A DNA stretch of 64,000 nt, taken from NCBI GenBank assembly GCA_020638195.1, contig JACKJC010000003.1, forward strand, positions 496,001 to 560,000, given 5' to 3'. Below, one piece after another: positions 52,389 through 60,820 of the stretch; the first letter of the stretch is position 1; every line of letters begins with the position of its first letter. This DNA is from Methylobacteriaceae bacterium. Lineage in GTDB: Bacteria > Pseudomonadota > Alphaproteobacteria > Rhizobiales > Beijerinckiaceae. The notes beneath the pieces were generated by a model. It was not told the origin of the DNA. It did no database searches and was given only the letters and a program-made list of their open reading frames with translations. The translations under genes and the position numbers were made by a program.

Positions 52389-54509
52389 ATGCTTCGGCAT
52401 ACCAAAGTTACGAACCTTCTCGCGTCGACAGCGCGCTTTCGCGACGACAGTCGCGGCAACCTGTCGGTGATCTTCTCGGTCGTGGCCATACCCGCGCTCG
52501 CGCTGGTCGGCGCGTCGATCGACTATACGCGCAGCACGGGCGTGATTTCGCAGGCTCAGGCCGCCGCCGACGCAGCCGTCCTTGCGGCCGGCGCCCAGGC
52601 CGGCGCCACCCAGGCGGCGCGCCAGACGATCGCCACCAGCACGGCGAACGGCTATTTCGGCGCCGGCGCCGCCAAGCTCAACATGACGATTACCGAAACC
52701 GATGTTTCGCCCGGTCTCTATGAAGTCACGATCACGGGATCGATGCCCACCATTGTGTCGAAGGTCTTGGGCAAGTCGAGAATGCAGTTCAGCGTGACCT
52801 CGCGCGCGACGACCAACGGCGTCTCCGACTCCAAGCCGCTCGAAATGGCGCTCGCGCTCGACAACACTGGCTCCATGTCCGCCAACATGGCCGATCTCAA
52901 GTCCGCGGCGTTGACGCTCGTCGACACGGTGATGGGCTCAGGTGGGGGCGCTGCGCGTGTCAGCATCGTGCCCTACGTGGCTGCCGTGAACCCCGGGCTC
53001 ACCGACGCGACCAGCGTCGCCAGCTACATCGACACCCAAATGGCCAACCCGTTCAACGGCATCTGGCAGCGTGGCGCCTGGCTGACCTACGGCAAGCCCT
53101 GTGGCTCGCCTTATTGGGGCGGTGGCGGCGGTGGCGGCGGTGGCGGCGGCGCCGGTTCGGGCGGCACAGGCGACGCTCGCGACATCATCGACATTCTCAA
53201 GCCCATCCGGCATCTCGCGATGGAGCTTTTCGGCGTTTCCTCCGCGCATGCGGAAGACGTGACGCCGAACACCGTGCCGCCTTTGACCACCAAGAGCTGG
53301 AAATCCCCCAATTCCGGCCAGACCTACACGATTCCGAAGGGCTTCGAGACGGTCACGAAGGACAAGTGGGGCGCGTATTCGACCGGTGGCTGCGACTGGC
53401 TCGCCAACCCCGGCACGGTCAGCCACTACGAACTCTTCAAGCGCGTCAAGAATCCGGCCGGCGGCACGGTAAGCTGGAAAGGCTGCGTCGAGGCGCGCCT
53501 CAGCAAGAAAGAGCAGCAGTGGGTCAATTCTCACTGGGGCTGGGGACTGTCCGCGTCCAAGGACTACGACATCAGCGAGGATGCGCCGGTAGCTGGCGAT
53601 ACTGCGTCGCTGTATGTCCCCTATTTCGCGCCCGATGAACCGGACTATTCGCCCTATACCTGGGCCTATGTCGCCCCCGGAGCCTATTCGGCTGCGAACA
53701 AGGGCTTTCACAACAACTATCTGAAAGACGGCGGCAAGCTCTCGTCGAGCGATCAGGGCTCGATCCCGAACTCCTGGAACTGGAAGCAGCTCGGCCAGTT
53801 CGACTGGAGCGGCGGTCAGTACCTGCTGAAATACGACGGCACGACCAACGCCGCCATCATCCAGGAGACCCCGGACGCCAACGGCTATACCTATGGCCCG
53901 AACATGGGCTGCCCGGATCCGATCCTGCGCCTGACCAACGTCAAGGCCGACGTCACCGCCAAGATCAACAATCTGAAATACTGGCAGAGCGGCGGCACGA
54001 TCATTTCCGAAGGCGTCGCCTGGGCGTGGCGCACGCTCTCGCCGAACAAGCCTTTCGCCGACGGCAAGCCATACGCCACGACCGGCCTGCAGAAGGTGAT
54101 CGTGCTGATGACCGACGGCGTGAACGAACTGATCGACAACGCCAACAATGCGTCGGGCTACAATTCCGCGCATGTCTCGGACTATTCGTCCTACGGCTAT
54201 CTCGGCGGCGCGCGTCTGTGGAGCGTCAACAACATCCAGACCTATTCCGGCTTCCAGACGCACTTGGACAATCGCGTGAAAGATGCCTGTACGGCGGCCA
54301 AGAACGCGGGCGTCATCATCTACACGGTCACGTTCAGCCACACAGGCTATCTGACCTCGTCACAGCAGGCGGCCGCGCAAAACCTGATGAGGAACTGCGC
54401 GAGCAAGACGACCTATTCCTACGTGGCGACCGATTCCGCCACGCTTCAGAGCGCTTTCTCGGCCATCGCGGTCTCGGCGACCTCGGGCACGCTGCGGCTG
54501 GTGAAATAG
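52389..54509 (+). CDS. TadG-like von Willebrand factor A protein, tandem copy 2
   Basis: A 706-residue paralogue of the preceding protein, with the same order of parts: TadG-type N-terminus and single transmembrane helix, Leu-Asp-Asn-Thr-Gly-Ser-Met near residue 159, a Gly-run linker near 245, the Trp/Tyr-rich insert, and Met-Thr-Asp-Gly-Val-Asn near 565. Differences cluster in the first third, in the segment after the Gly run, and in short patches; two long tracts are nearly identical to copy 1. Both copies are intact. A strong terminator follows at 54533. The two proteins may form a hetero-complex or be alternately used, which is inference. Confidence 0.85.
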   Translation: MLRHTKVTNLLASTARFRDDSRGNLSVIFSVVAIPALALVGASIDYTRSTGVISQAQAAADAAVLAAGAQAGATQAARQTIATSTANGYFGAGAAKLNMTITETDVSPGLYEVTITGSMPTIVSKVLGKSRMQFSVTSRATTNGVSDSKPLEMALALDNTGSMSANMADLKSAALTLVDTVMGSGGGAARVSIVPYVAAVNPGLTDATSVASYIDTQMANPFNGIWQRGAWLTYGKPCGSPYWGGGGGGGGGGGAGSGGTGDARDIIDILKPIRHLAMELFGVSSAHAEDVTPNTVPPLTTKSWKSPNSGQTYTIPKGFETVTKDKWGAYSTGGCDWLANPGTVSHYELFKRVKNPAGGTVSWKGCVEARLSKKEQQWVNSHWGWGLSASKDYDISEDAPVAGDTASLYVPYFAPDEPDYSPYTWAYVAPGAYSAANKGFHNNYLKDGGKLSSSDQGSIPNSWNWKQLGQFDWSGGQYLLKYDGTTNAAIIQETPDANGYTYGPNMGCPDPILRLTNVKADVTAKINNLKYWQSGGTIISEGVAWAWRTLSPNKPFADGKPYATTGLQKVIVLMTDGVNELIDNANNASGYNSAHVSDYSSYGYLGGARLWSVNNIQTYSGFQTHLDNRVKDACTAAKNAGVIIYTVTFSHTGYLTSSQQAAAQNLMRNCASKTTYSYVATDSATLQSAFSAIAVSATSGTLRLVK
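53843..54261 (+). repeat. Nearly identical tract shared by the two TadG-like genes (copy 2)
   Basis: Partner of 51299-51717; two mismatches over 419 bases. Confidence 0.9.
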
Positions 54510-54532
54510 GAATAATTTTTATGGCAGGAGAT

Positions 54533-54568
54533 GAAACGCCCCGGCTTGCAATCCGGGGCGTTTCATTC
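54533..54568 (+). terminator. Rho-independent terminator after TadG-like copy 2
   Basis: Perfect 12-base stem GAAACGCCCCGG / CCGGGGCGTTTC with an 8-base loop. It separates the TadG pair from the GTA cluster. Confidence 0.88.
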
Positions 54569-54619
54569 TGTGTTGATGCGCATTTGGTGGCGCGGTTTCA
54601 TAAAATATGATTTTTTTCC

Positions 54620-54648
54620 TTGACAGCGGACCGCTCCTCCGTTAGGGT
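54620..54648 (+). promoter_or_regulatory. Probable sigma-70 promoter of the GTA cluster
   Basis: TTGACA at 54620-54625, a 17-base spacer, then TAGGGT at 54643-54648, preceded by an AT-rich stretch. It lies about 85 bases before the first GTA gene. The -35 is perfect and the -10 is partial. Confidence 0.5.
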
Positions 54649-54734
54649 TCGGACATTCTCCACATTTGCGCTCGACGGCGCGGCGACGAAAAAGGTCGCC
54701 GGCGGCGACGGCGCGCATCCATTGCAGATGCGGC

Positions 54735-55301
54735 ATGGCCAGCAGCGACACGCTTTCGCCCGAAAAAATCGAACGGCTCCGTGCGCGATACGAGGCGCGT
54801 GACGAGACGATCGCCGCGATCTGTGCGGACGAGGGCGTGAACGAAAAGACGCTCCACGCGCTGCGTCGCAAGTTGGAATGGCGACCGCGCAGCAAGGCGC
54901 TGCAAAAGGCGGCCGCCGGCGGCCGCAAACCGCCGCCGCGCAAGACGAAGGCGGCAGCAAGGCGCGCGCCGGCGAAGAAGCCCGCGAAAACGCGCCCCGT
55001 GTCCGCGCCGCCGCCCGGCGCGGTCGACATGCCGACATTGATCGCGCGCATCCGCAGGCAATTACAGGGCGCACTGGAGGCTGCGCAGGAGCGAGGCCCC
55101 GCTGCCGACCCCGACAAGACCGCGAATCTGATGGCGAGTTTGACGCGCACGTTGCAGACGCTGCGCGCTCTGGAGAAGGACACGACGCAGGATGAGCGAC
55201 GCGACGACGGGTCAGACGCTCCCCCGCTCGATCTCGCCGAGCTGCGCCGCGAACTTGCGCGACGGGTTGATCTATTGCGCCAGGATCGGGGAGATACCTG
55301 A
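54735..55301 (+). CDS. GTA small terminase-like protein (g1)
   Basis: A 188-residue protein at the head of the GTA cluster. Residues 5-50 form a small helix-turn-helix-like domain (Ile-Glu-Arg-Leu-Arg-Ala-Arg-Tyr-Glu, Thr-Leu-His-Ala-Leu-Arg-Arg-Lys-Leu-Glu-Trp) suited to DNA. A Lys/Pro/Ala-rich linker (about 60-100) and a helical C-terminus for oligomerisation follow. In RcGTA the corresponding gene is the small terminase. Homology is inferred from position and layout more than from conserved residues. ATG 54735 is at the start of the helical domain. Its 3' end overlaps the next gene by 110 bases. Confidence 0.75.
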   Translation: MASSDTLSPEKIERLRARYEARDETIAAICADEGVNEKTLHALRRKLEWRPRSKALQKAAAGGRKPPPRKTKAAARRAPAKKPAKTRPVSAPPPGAVDMPTLIARIRRQLQGALEAAQERGPAADPDKTANLMASLTRTLQTLRALEKDTTQDERRDDGSDAPPLDLAELRRELARRVDLLRQDRGDT

Positions 55302-56586
55302 ACTCTTCGCGGATTATTCCGCGCGCGAGCTCGAGGCCGTTCTGTCCTTCTTCGAATTTCGGGCGCGAAAAAGCCAGACGCCGCCGCGTGCGACGCCAGA
55401 CGGCGCGCCGTGGCGCGCCTGGCTCTTCGTCGGCGGGCGCGGCGCGGGCAAGACGCGCGCAGGCGCCGAATGGGTGCGCGGCATGGCCGGCGGCTTCGTC
55501 GATTTCTCCGACAAGCCGGTCGCACGCATCGCCTTGATCGGCGAGACCTGGGCCGACGCCCGCGACGTGATGATCGAAGGCGTCTCCGGCATTCTCGCCG
55601 CGCATCAGAAATGGGACCGCCCGCAATGGGAGGCCTCGCGTAGGCGCCTGACATGGCGCAACGGCGCGATCGCGCAGGTGTTTTCGGCAGAAGATCCCGA
55701 GAGTTTGCGCGGGCCGCAATTCGACGCGGCCTGGTGCGACGAGGTCGCCAAATGGCGCCATGCGCAGGAGGTTTGGGACATGCTGCAATTCGGTCTGCGC
55801 CTCGGCGAATGGCCGCGCGCCATGGTGACGACGACGCCGCGGCCGCTCGCGCTCTTGAAGAAACTGATGGCCGATCCTGCCAATGTCGTGACGCGCGCCT
55901 CCACCCGCGCCAACGCCGAAAATCTCGCGCCGGGTTTCTTGCGCGCGATCGAGGAAAGATATGGCGGCACGCGCCTCGGGCGTCAGGAGATCGACGGCGC
56001 GATCGTCGAGGAACGCGCCGAAGCGCTCTGGTCGCGCGACATGCTCGAGCAGGCGCGCATCGCCGTGGCGCCGCCGCTCGCGCGCATCGTCGTCGCGATC
56101 GATCCGCCGGCGGCTTCGCACAAGCGCGCCGACAAATGCGGGATCGTCGCCGCTGGCGTCGATGGCGATTGGCTCGTGCATGTCCTGGCCGACGCGACGA
56201 TTGCCGCGGCGAAGCCAGCCGAATGGGCGGCGCGGGCGACCGCGCTCTATCACGAATTGCAGGCCGACGCGCTGGTCGTCGAGGTCAACCAGGGCGGCGA
56301 CATGGTGGCGAGCGTGATCGCGCAGGCCGACCCTTCCGTACCAGTCGTGAAAGTTCGCGCGACGCGTGGAAAATATCTGCGCGCCGCGCCGGTCGCGCTG
56401 CTCTACGAACAGAACCGCGTGCGCCATGCCGGCGCCTTTCCCGAGCTCGAGGACGAGATGTGCGCCTTCGGGCCGGATGGCCTGATGAATGGCGCAAGCC
56501 CGGACCGGCTCGATGCGCTGGTCTGGGCGATCACGCATCTCGCGCTCGACGGCAAACGTGCGACGCCGAGGGTGCGTAGGTTGTGA
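55192..56586 (+). CDS. GTA large terminase, DNA-packaging ATPase/nuclease (g2)
   Basis: A 464-residue motor that packages DNA into the GTA head. Walker A is Val-Gly-Gly-Arg-Gly-Ala-Gly-Lys-Thr at about residues 79-87; Walker B is Ala-Trp-Cys-Asp-Glu-Val near 186. The RNase H-like nuclease domain starts with Val-Ala-Ile-Asp-Pro-Pro-Ala near 303, with Glu-Val-Asn-Gln-Gly-Gly-Asp near 364 and Asp-Arg-Leu-Asp-Ala-Leu-Val-Trp-Ala near 443. The ATG at 55192 lies within g1; a start further downstream is possible because conservation begins only near residue 35. In RcGTA this enzyme packs random host DNA. Confidence 0.92.
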   Translation: MSDATTGQTLPRSISPSCAANLRDGLIYCARIGEIPELFADYSARELEAVLSFFEFRARKSQTPPRATPDGAPWRAWLFVGGRGAGKTRAGAEWVRGMAGGFVDFSDKPVARIALIGETWADARDVMIEGVSGILAAHQKWDRPQWEASRRRLTWRNGAIAQVFSAEDPESLRGPQFDAAWCDEVAKWRHAQEVWDMLQFGLRLGEWPRAMVTTTPRPLALLKKLMADPANVVTRASTRANAENLAPGFLRAIEERYGGTRLGRQEIDGAIVEERAEALWSRDMLEQARIAVAPPLARIVVAIDPPAASHKRADKCGIVAAGVDGDWLVHVLADATIAAAKPAEWAARATALYHELQADALVVEVNQGGDMVASVIAQADPSVPVVKVRATRGKYLRAAPVALLYEQNRVRHAGAFPELEDEMCAFGPDGLMNGASPDRLDALVWAITHLALDGKRATPRVRRL

Positions 56587-56602
56587 GCGTCTCCCCGCCC
56601 CG

Positions 56603-56624
56603 TTCTCCCGCAGACGGGAGAACG
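56603..56624. other. Small hairpin between g2 and g3
   Basis: GTTCTCCCGC-AG-style stem with GCGGGAGAAC-like partner (GTTCTCCCG ... CGGGAGAAC) in the 65-base gap. It belongs to the CTCTCCC repeat type; it lacks a T run, so it is not a typical terminator, but may affect mRNA processing between g2 and g3. Confidence 0.5.
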
Positions 56625-56651
56625 ACGACGACATCAAACAAGAGAACCCGC

Positions 56652-57827
56652 ATGTCCTTCCTTTCCCGCCTGTTCGGCGCGCAGTCGCGCGAAGAAAAAC
56701 GTTCGCGCGCTGGCGCCCTGCTTGCCCTGCACACGGTCGGCGCCGCGCGCTGGACGCCGCGCGACTATACGGCGCTGACGCGCGAAGGCTTCGAGCGCAA
56801 CGCCATCGTGCATCGCTGCGTGCGCATGGTCGCCGAATGCGCGGCCACCATTCCCTGGCGGCTATACGAGGGCAGGGCGGAGCTGACCGCCCATCCGCTG
56901 CTGGATCTTCTCGCGCGGCCGAACCCCGCGCAGACATCGACCGATCTGATCGAAAGCCTGGTCGTCAATCTCCTGCTGTTCGGCAACGTCTATGTCGAAG
57001 GCGCGCAGGTCGATGGACAGGTGCGCGAGATCTACGTTTTGCGCAGCGACCGTATGACAGTGGCGCCGGGCCCCAACGGCTGGCCGGCAGCCTACGAATA
57101 TGCATTCCTCGGCGATCGCGTGCGTTACGTGATGCAGGGTGAAGGCGTCGAGCCGATCATGCATGTGCGCCTCGGCCATCCGCTCGACGATCACTACGGC
57201 CTGCCGCCGCTAGCCGCGGCCCATGTCGCGATCGACACGCACAATGCCGCGGGCTTCTGGAACAAGGCGCTTCTCGACAATGCCGCGCGCCCCTCTGGCG
57301 CGCTCGTCTACGGCGCGAGCGATGGCGCGCAATTTTCCGATGCGCAATTCGATCGCCTGAAGAGCGAGCTCGAGGAGAATTTCTCGGGCTCGGACAACGC
57401 CGGCCGCCCGCTGCTGCTCGACGGCGGTCTCGACTGGAAGGCGCTGTCGCTCTCGCCCAAGGACATGGATTTCATCGAGGCCAAGGCGGCGGCCGCGCGC
57501 GAAATCGCGCTTTGCTTCGGTGTGCCGCCGCTCGTGCTTGGCCTTCCCGGCGACAACACACGCGCCAATTACGTGGAAGCCAATGCCGCCTTCTGGCGTC
57601 AGGCCGTCATCCCCATGGTGCAGCGCCAGCAACGCGCCTTCGAGCACTGGCTCCAACCGGCCTGGCCCGGATTGCGCTTCGACTACGACGTCGACCGCAT
57701 TGATGCGCTCTCGGCCGAACGCGCGGCAGAATGGGCGCGCGTGGACGCGGCGACCTTTCTGTCAGCCGACGAGAAACGGGAGCTGCTGGGGTTTGCGGCG
57801 CGTGGCGCCGCGCCGCCGCCGCCATGA
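56652..57827 (+). CDS. GTA portal protein (g3)
   Basis: A 391-residue HK97-type portal protein that forms the ring through which DNA enters the head. Family blocks: Asn-Ala-Ile-Val-His-Arg-Cys-Val-Arg-Met-Val-Ala near residue 52, His-Pro-Leu-Leu-Asp-Leu-Leu, Leu-Leu-Leu-Phe-Gly-Asn-Val-Tyr-Val-Glu near 112, and Phe-Gly-Val-Pro-Pro-Leu-Val-Leu-Gly near 290. Its TGA overlaps the ATG of the next small gene (ATGA). Confidence 0.93.
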   Translation: MSFLSRLFGAQSREEKRSRAGALLALHTVGAARWTPRDYTALTREGFERNAIVHRCVRMVAECAATIPWRLYEGRAELTAHPLLDLLARPNPAQTSTDLIESLVVNLLLFGNVYVEGAQVDGQVREIYVLRSDRMTVAPGPNGWPAAYEYAFLGDRVRYVMQGEGVEPIMHVRLGHPLDDHYGLPPLAAAHVAIDTHNAAGFWNKALLDNAARPSGALVYGASDGAQFSDAQFDRLKSELEENFSGSDNAGRPLLLDGGLDWKALSLSPKDMDFIEAKAAAAREIALCFGVPPLVLGLPGDNTRANYVEANAAFWRQAVIPMVQRQQRAFEHWLQPAWPGLRFDYDVDRIDALSAERAAEWARVDAATFLSADEKRELLGFAARGAAPPPP

Positions 57828-58012
57828 ACGACCTTCTCGCGCTCGTCGCCGCGCGCGGCGATCTCGCGCATATCGCGCTTTTCCTCTGGGCGAGCGCGGT
57901 TTCGACCATGCTCTGGTATGCGCTGCGCGAACTCGCGGCCTCCAATCGCCGCTTCGATCTCTTCCTGCGCGAACTCGCGCGCTTCAATCGCCGCTTCGGC
58001 CGCGAGGGCTGA
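57824..58012 (+). CDS. Small GTA-cluster protein between portal and protease (g3.5 position)
   Basis: A 62-residue protein with one hydrophobic helix (about residues 14-32: Ile-Ala-Leu-Phe-Leu-Trp-Ala-Ser-Ala) and a basic tail rich in Arg and Phe. It starts inside the portal stop (ATGA), so it is translationally coupled. RcGTA has a small gene of unknown role at this place (g3.5). The membrane helix is unusual for a head protein and could point to a membrane-bound assembly aid, which is inference. Confidence 0.7.
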   Translation: MNDLLALVAARGDLAHIALFLWASAVSTMLWYALRELAASNRRFDLFLRELARFNRRFGREG

Positions 58013-58013
58013 C

Positions 58014-58166
58014 ATGACGTTTCGCTTTCTGCACCGCCCGCGCCGCGCGACGCGCCGCCGCGATCCCGATTCCCTGATCAAGGCCTTCTGGCGCACGCTC
58101 GAACGTTTCGCGCAACACGAGCGTATGGATCGCGAGCCTTCAGATTCGCCGAAGAGCGCCGAATGA
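58014..58166 (+). CDS. Very small basic protein in the GTA cluster
   Basis: A 50-residue Arg-rich protein (Met-Thr-Phe-Arg-Phe-Leu-His-Arg-Pro-Arg-Arg ... Trp-Arg-Thr-Leu-Glu-Arg-Phe). The ATG lies one base after the stop of the previous gene with GAGGGC before it, which supports translation. Not recognised. It lies between g3.5 and the protease g4. Confidence 0.5.
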   Translation: MTFRFLHRPRRATRRRDPDSLIKAFWRTLERFAQHERMDREPSDSPKSAE

Positions 58167-58209
58167 AGCGAGCCTGAAAGCTCGCGGTCCAACATTCCTG
58201 GAGCATCCA

Positions 58210-58812
58210 ATGACATTGATCGACCGCGCCGCGATGGCGCGCGCCTTGACGCGCGCGCTGACGCGAGCGCCGGAAAGCAAACGCGCGCCGCTCGCCGTTG
58301 GCGAAGTCAGCGCGACCGGGGTCTTCGAAGGCTACGCCAGCCTGTTCGGCATTGCCGACCTCGGCGGCGATGTCGTGCAGGCCGGCGCTTTCCGAGACTC
58401 CTTGCGAAAGCGCGACGCGGATCGCGTCAAGATGCTGTGGCAGCACGATCCTGCCGAGCCTATCGGCGCGTGGCTGGCGATGGAGGAAGACGCGCGCGGC
58501 CTGAAGGTCAAGGGGCGGCTCAACCTCGAAGTCTCTCGCGCCCGCGAAATTCTCGCGTTGATGCGCGAGGGCCAGGTCGACGGCCTCTCCATCGGCTTTC
58601 GCACGCTACGCGCGACGCAGGACCGCAAGACCGGCCTGCGCCATCTGCAAAAAATCGATCTCTGGGAAATCTCGCTGGTCACCTTCCCCATGCTGCCGCA
58701 AGCGCGCGTGACGCAGGTGAAGGGCAATCTCTTTGCGCCCGCAGGCGCCGCCCCGCGTTTCGCCGTCCGGCGCGGGACTTTTTCGCGCGACGGCGCATCT
58801 GACGTGAGGTAG
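58210..58812 (+). CDS. GTA prohead protease (g4, HK97/U35 type)
   Basis: A 200-residue serine protease that matures the capsid. Family blocks: Phe-Glu-Gly-Tyr-Ala-Ser-Leu-Phe near residue 38, Val-Gln-Ala-Gly-Ala-Phe, catalytic His in Met-Leu-Trp-Gln-His-Asp near 80, and catalytic Ser in Gly-Leu-Ser-Ile-Gly-Phe near 130. Leu-Trp-Glu-Ile-Ser-Leu-Val-Thr-Phe-Pro-Met follows. Gap of three bases to the capsid gene. Confidence 0.93.
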   Translation: MTLIDRAAMARALTRALTRAPESKRAPLAVGEVSATGVFEGYASLFGIADLGGDVVQAGAFRDSLRKRDADRVKMLWQHDPAEPIGAWLAMEEDARGLKVKGRLNLEVSRAREILALMREGQVDGLSIGFRTLRATQDRKTGLRHLQKIDLWEISLVTFPMLPQARVTQVKGNLFAPAGAAPRFAVRRGTFSRDGASDVR

Positions 58813-58815
58813 ACA

Positions 58816-60048
58816 ATGCACGATCTCGAAAACAAATCCTACGCCTCGGAGGCCGCCGCCTTCGAGGATCTGCACCGCGCCTTCGCGGCCTTCCGCGAGA
58901 CCAACGACGAGCGGCTCGGCCAGATCGAACGCCGCCTGACGGCGGACATCGTTACCGAGGAAAAGCTGACGCGCATCGACCGCGCGCTCGACGAGACCAA
59001 GAGCCGTCTCGACCGCTTCGCGCTGGAGAGCGCGCGCCCGCGCCTCGGCGGCGCGATCAAGACCGACCATGTCGAGCGCGAGCACAAGACGGCTTTCGGC
59101 CTCTACATGCGCGCCGGCGAGGCGGGCGGCCTCAAGGCGATCGAGCAGAAGGCGATGAGCCGCGGCTCGGGGCCGGACGGCGGCTATCTCGTGCCCGTGC
59201 CGGCCGAGCGCGAAATCCTGCGCCGCATGTCCACCGTCTCGCCGATCCGCGCCATCGCCAATGTCGTCGAGATTTCCGGCGCCTCGCTGAAACGCGCGAT
59301 TTCCACCACGGGTCCGGCGGCGGGCTGGGTGGCGGAAACCGATCCGCGTCCGCAATCGGCCAACCAGCAGATCGCGGATCTCACCTTCCCGGCGATGGAG
59401 CTCTACGCCATGCCGGCGGCGACGCAGACGCTGCTCGACGACGCCGTCGTCGACATCGAGCAGTGGATCGCCGACGAAGTCGCGGTCGTCTTCGCCGAAC
59501 AGGAAGGCGCGGCCTTCGTTTCTGGCGACGGCGTCAACAAGCCCAAGGGCTTTCTCGCCTACACGACGACGCCGCAGGCCACCTGGTCGCACGGCAATAT
59601 CGGCTATGTCGCGACCGGCGTGTCCGCGAACTTCCCGGCTTCAAATCCGTCGGACGTTCTCTACGATCTCGTCTATGCGCTCAAGGCAGGCTTCCGGCAG
59701 AACGCGCGATTCGTCGTCAACCGCAAGACGCAGGCCGCGATCCGCAAGTTCAAGACCTCCACCGGCGAATATATCTGGGAGCCGCCGGCGACGCTCGGCG
59801 CGCAGGCGACGCTGATGAACTTCCCCGTCGTCGAGGCCGAGGACATGCCCGACATCGCGGCCAATGCGCTCGCGCTCGCCTTCGGAGATTTCGAGCGCGG
59901 TTATGTCGTGGTCGACCGCGTCGGCGTGCGCGTGCTGCGCGATCCCTATTCGGCCAAGCCCTACGTGCTGTTCTACACGACCAAGCGCGTCGGGGGCGGC
60001 GTGCAGAATTTCGACGCGATCAAACTCTTGAAATTCGGCGTGTCGTAA
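58816..60048 (+). CDS. GTA major capsid protein (g5, HK97 fold)
   Basis: A 410-residue HK97-type capsid protein. Residues 1-95 are a charged coiled coil (delta/scaffold domain) probably removed by g4. The mature part has Gly-Gly-Tyr-Leu-Val-Pro-Val-Pro near 118, Trp-Val-Ala-Glu-Thr-Asp, Phe-Val-Ser-Gly-Asp-Gly-Val-Asn-Lys-Pro-Lys-Gly-Phe near 238, and Phe-Gly-Asp-Phe-Glu-Arg-Gly-Tyr near 357. Length is normal for RcGTA-type capsids. Immediately after its TAA the next gene is on the opposite strand. Confidence 0.95.
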   Translation: MHDLENKSYASEAAAFEDLHRAFAAFRETNDERLGQIERRLTADIVTEEKLTRIDRALDETKSRLDRFALESARPRLGGAIKTDHVEREHKTAFGLYMRAGEAGGLKAIEQKAMSRGSGPDGGYLVPVPAEREILRRMSTVSPIRAIANVVEISGASLKRAISTTGPAAGWVAETDPRPQSANQQIADLTFPAMELYAMPAATQTLLDDAVVDIEQWIADEVAVVFAEQEGAAFVSGDGVNKPKGFLAYTTTPQATWSHGNIGYVATGVSANFPASNPSDVLYDLVYALKAGFRQNARFVVNRKTQAAIRKFKTSTGEYIWEPPATLGAQATLMNFPVVEAEDMPDIAANALALAFGDFERGYVVVDRVGVRVLRDPYSAKPYVLFYTTKRVGGGVQNFDAIKLLKFGVS

Positions 60049-60771
60049 TCACCGCCAGCCCGCGATCGTCTGCTCGATCCAGGCGCGATAGGGCGCGACG
60101 CGCACGGCCTGCGTAAGGCCGCCGCAGCCGCGCCCCGTTTGCCCCTGTGCGAAGGCGACGATCCCGACCAGCGCGCCATTCGCAAAGACAGGCGCGCCGG
60201 AATCGCCGGTGCAGGCGCCGGCGCCGTCGTCGCTCGAAAGCCAGAGCAGCACATGCGACAGCGGCGCGCGCAGCGACAGTCGCGCGCGCCGCAACACCCC
60301 AGACGTCGAGGCGACGCCGGGTCTCGCGACGCCGAAGCCCGCGATGTCGAAGACTGCTCCGACTTCGTTCGACGCCTCGCCGATCGCGATCGGCGAAAAG
60401 GAAGCGGGCAGGGGCTCCCTCGTCTCGATCAGCGCGAGGTCGATCGATTTCGCGCGCGCCTTGACGGCATCGGCGCGAAAGCCCGGATGCCGCGTGATAC
60501 GCGCCACTTCGAGCAGCGCCGGCTTGCCTGCGCCATCGCGAAAATGCACCCGCGTCGCCTGGGGCGAAGCGACGCAATGCGCGGCCGTGAGAACGACATT
60601 CGGCGCGAGCACCGCGCCGGAGCAGAAACCGGCGCCGCGCCCGCTCTGGGCGAGCGCCATCACGACATGCGCGGCATAGCCGCCGGCATCGCCCGTCGGG
60701 CCGACCATTGCCTGCGCGCGCCCGCTCAGCGCGAGCGCTGCGAGGCAGAGAAAGAAACGTGCTGCGAACAT
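60049..60771 (-). CDS. Secreted trypsin-like serine protease, inserted between g5 and g6
   Basis: A 240-residue S1-family protease. It has a signal peptide (about residues 1-21, ending Arg-Ala-Gln-Ala) and the catalytic triad His in Leu-Thr-Ala-Ala-His-Cys, Asp in Ile-Asp-Leu-Ala-Leu, Ser in Cys-Thr-Gly-Asp-Ser-Gly-Ala-Pro. Cys residues could form the usual His-loop and Ser-loop disulfides. Its stop touches the capsid stop and its start is 49 bases from the g6 start, so it fits tightly into the GTA cluster but on the opposite strand. AGAAAGAG precedes the ATG at 60771. A role in GTA release or host wall passage is possible but unproven; it is not part of RcGTA. Confidence 0.9.
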   Translation of the reverse strand: MFAARFFLCLAALALSGRAQAMVGPTGDAGGYAAHVVMALAQSGRGAGFCSGAVLAPNVVLTAAHCVASPQATRVHFRDGAGKPALLEVARITRHPGFRADAVKARAKSIDLALIETREPLPASFSPIAIGEASNEVGAVFDIAGFGVARPGVASTSGVLRRARLSLRAPLSHVLLWLSSDDGAGACTGDSGAPVFANGALVGIVAFAQGQTGRGCGGLTQAVRVAPYRAWIEQTIAGWR

Positions 60772-60820
60772 GGCTCTTTCTGCCATGTCCGCGCGCTCCG
60801 CGAAAGCAGGACCAAACGCC

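Noticed and set aside
50382..54341. Two long, mutually similar antisense open frames opposite the TadG-like genes
   Set aside because: Their similarity comes from the duplication of the sense genes; composition is shadow-like and no domain is seen.
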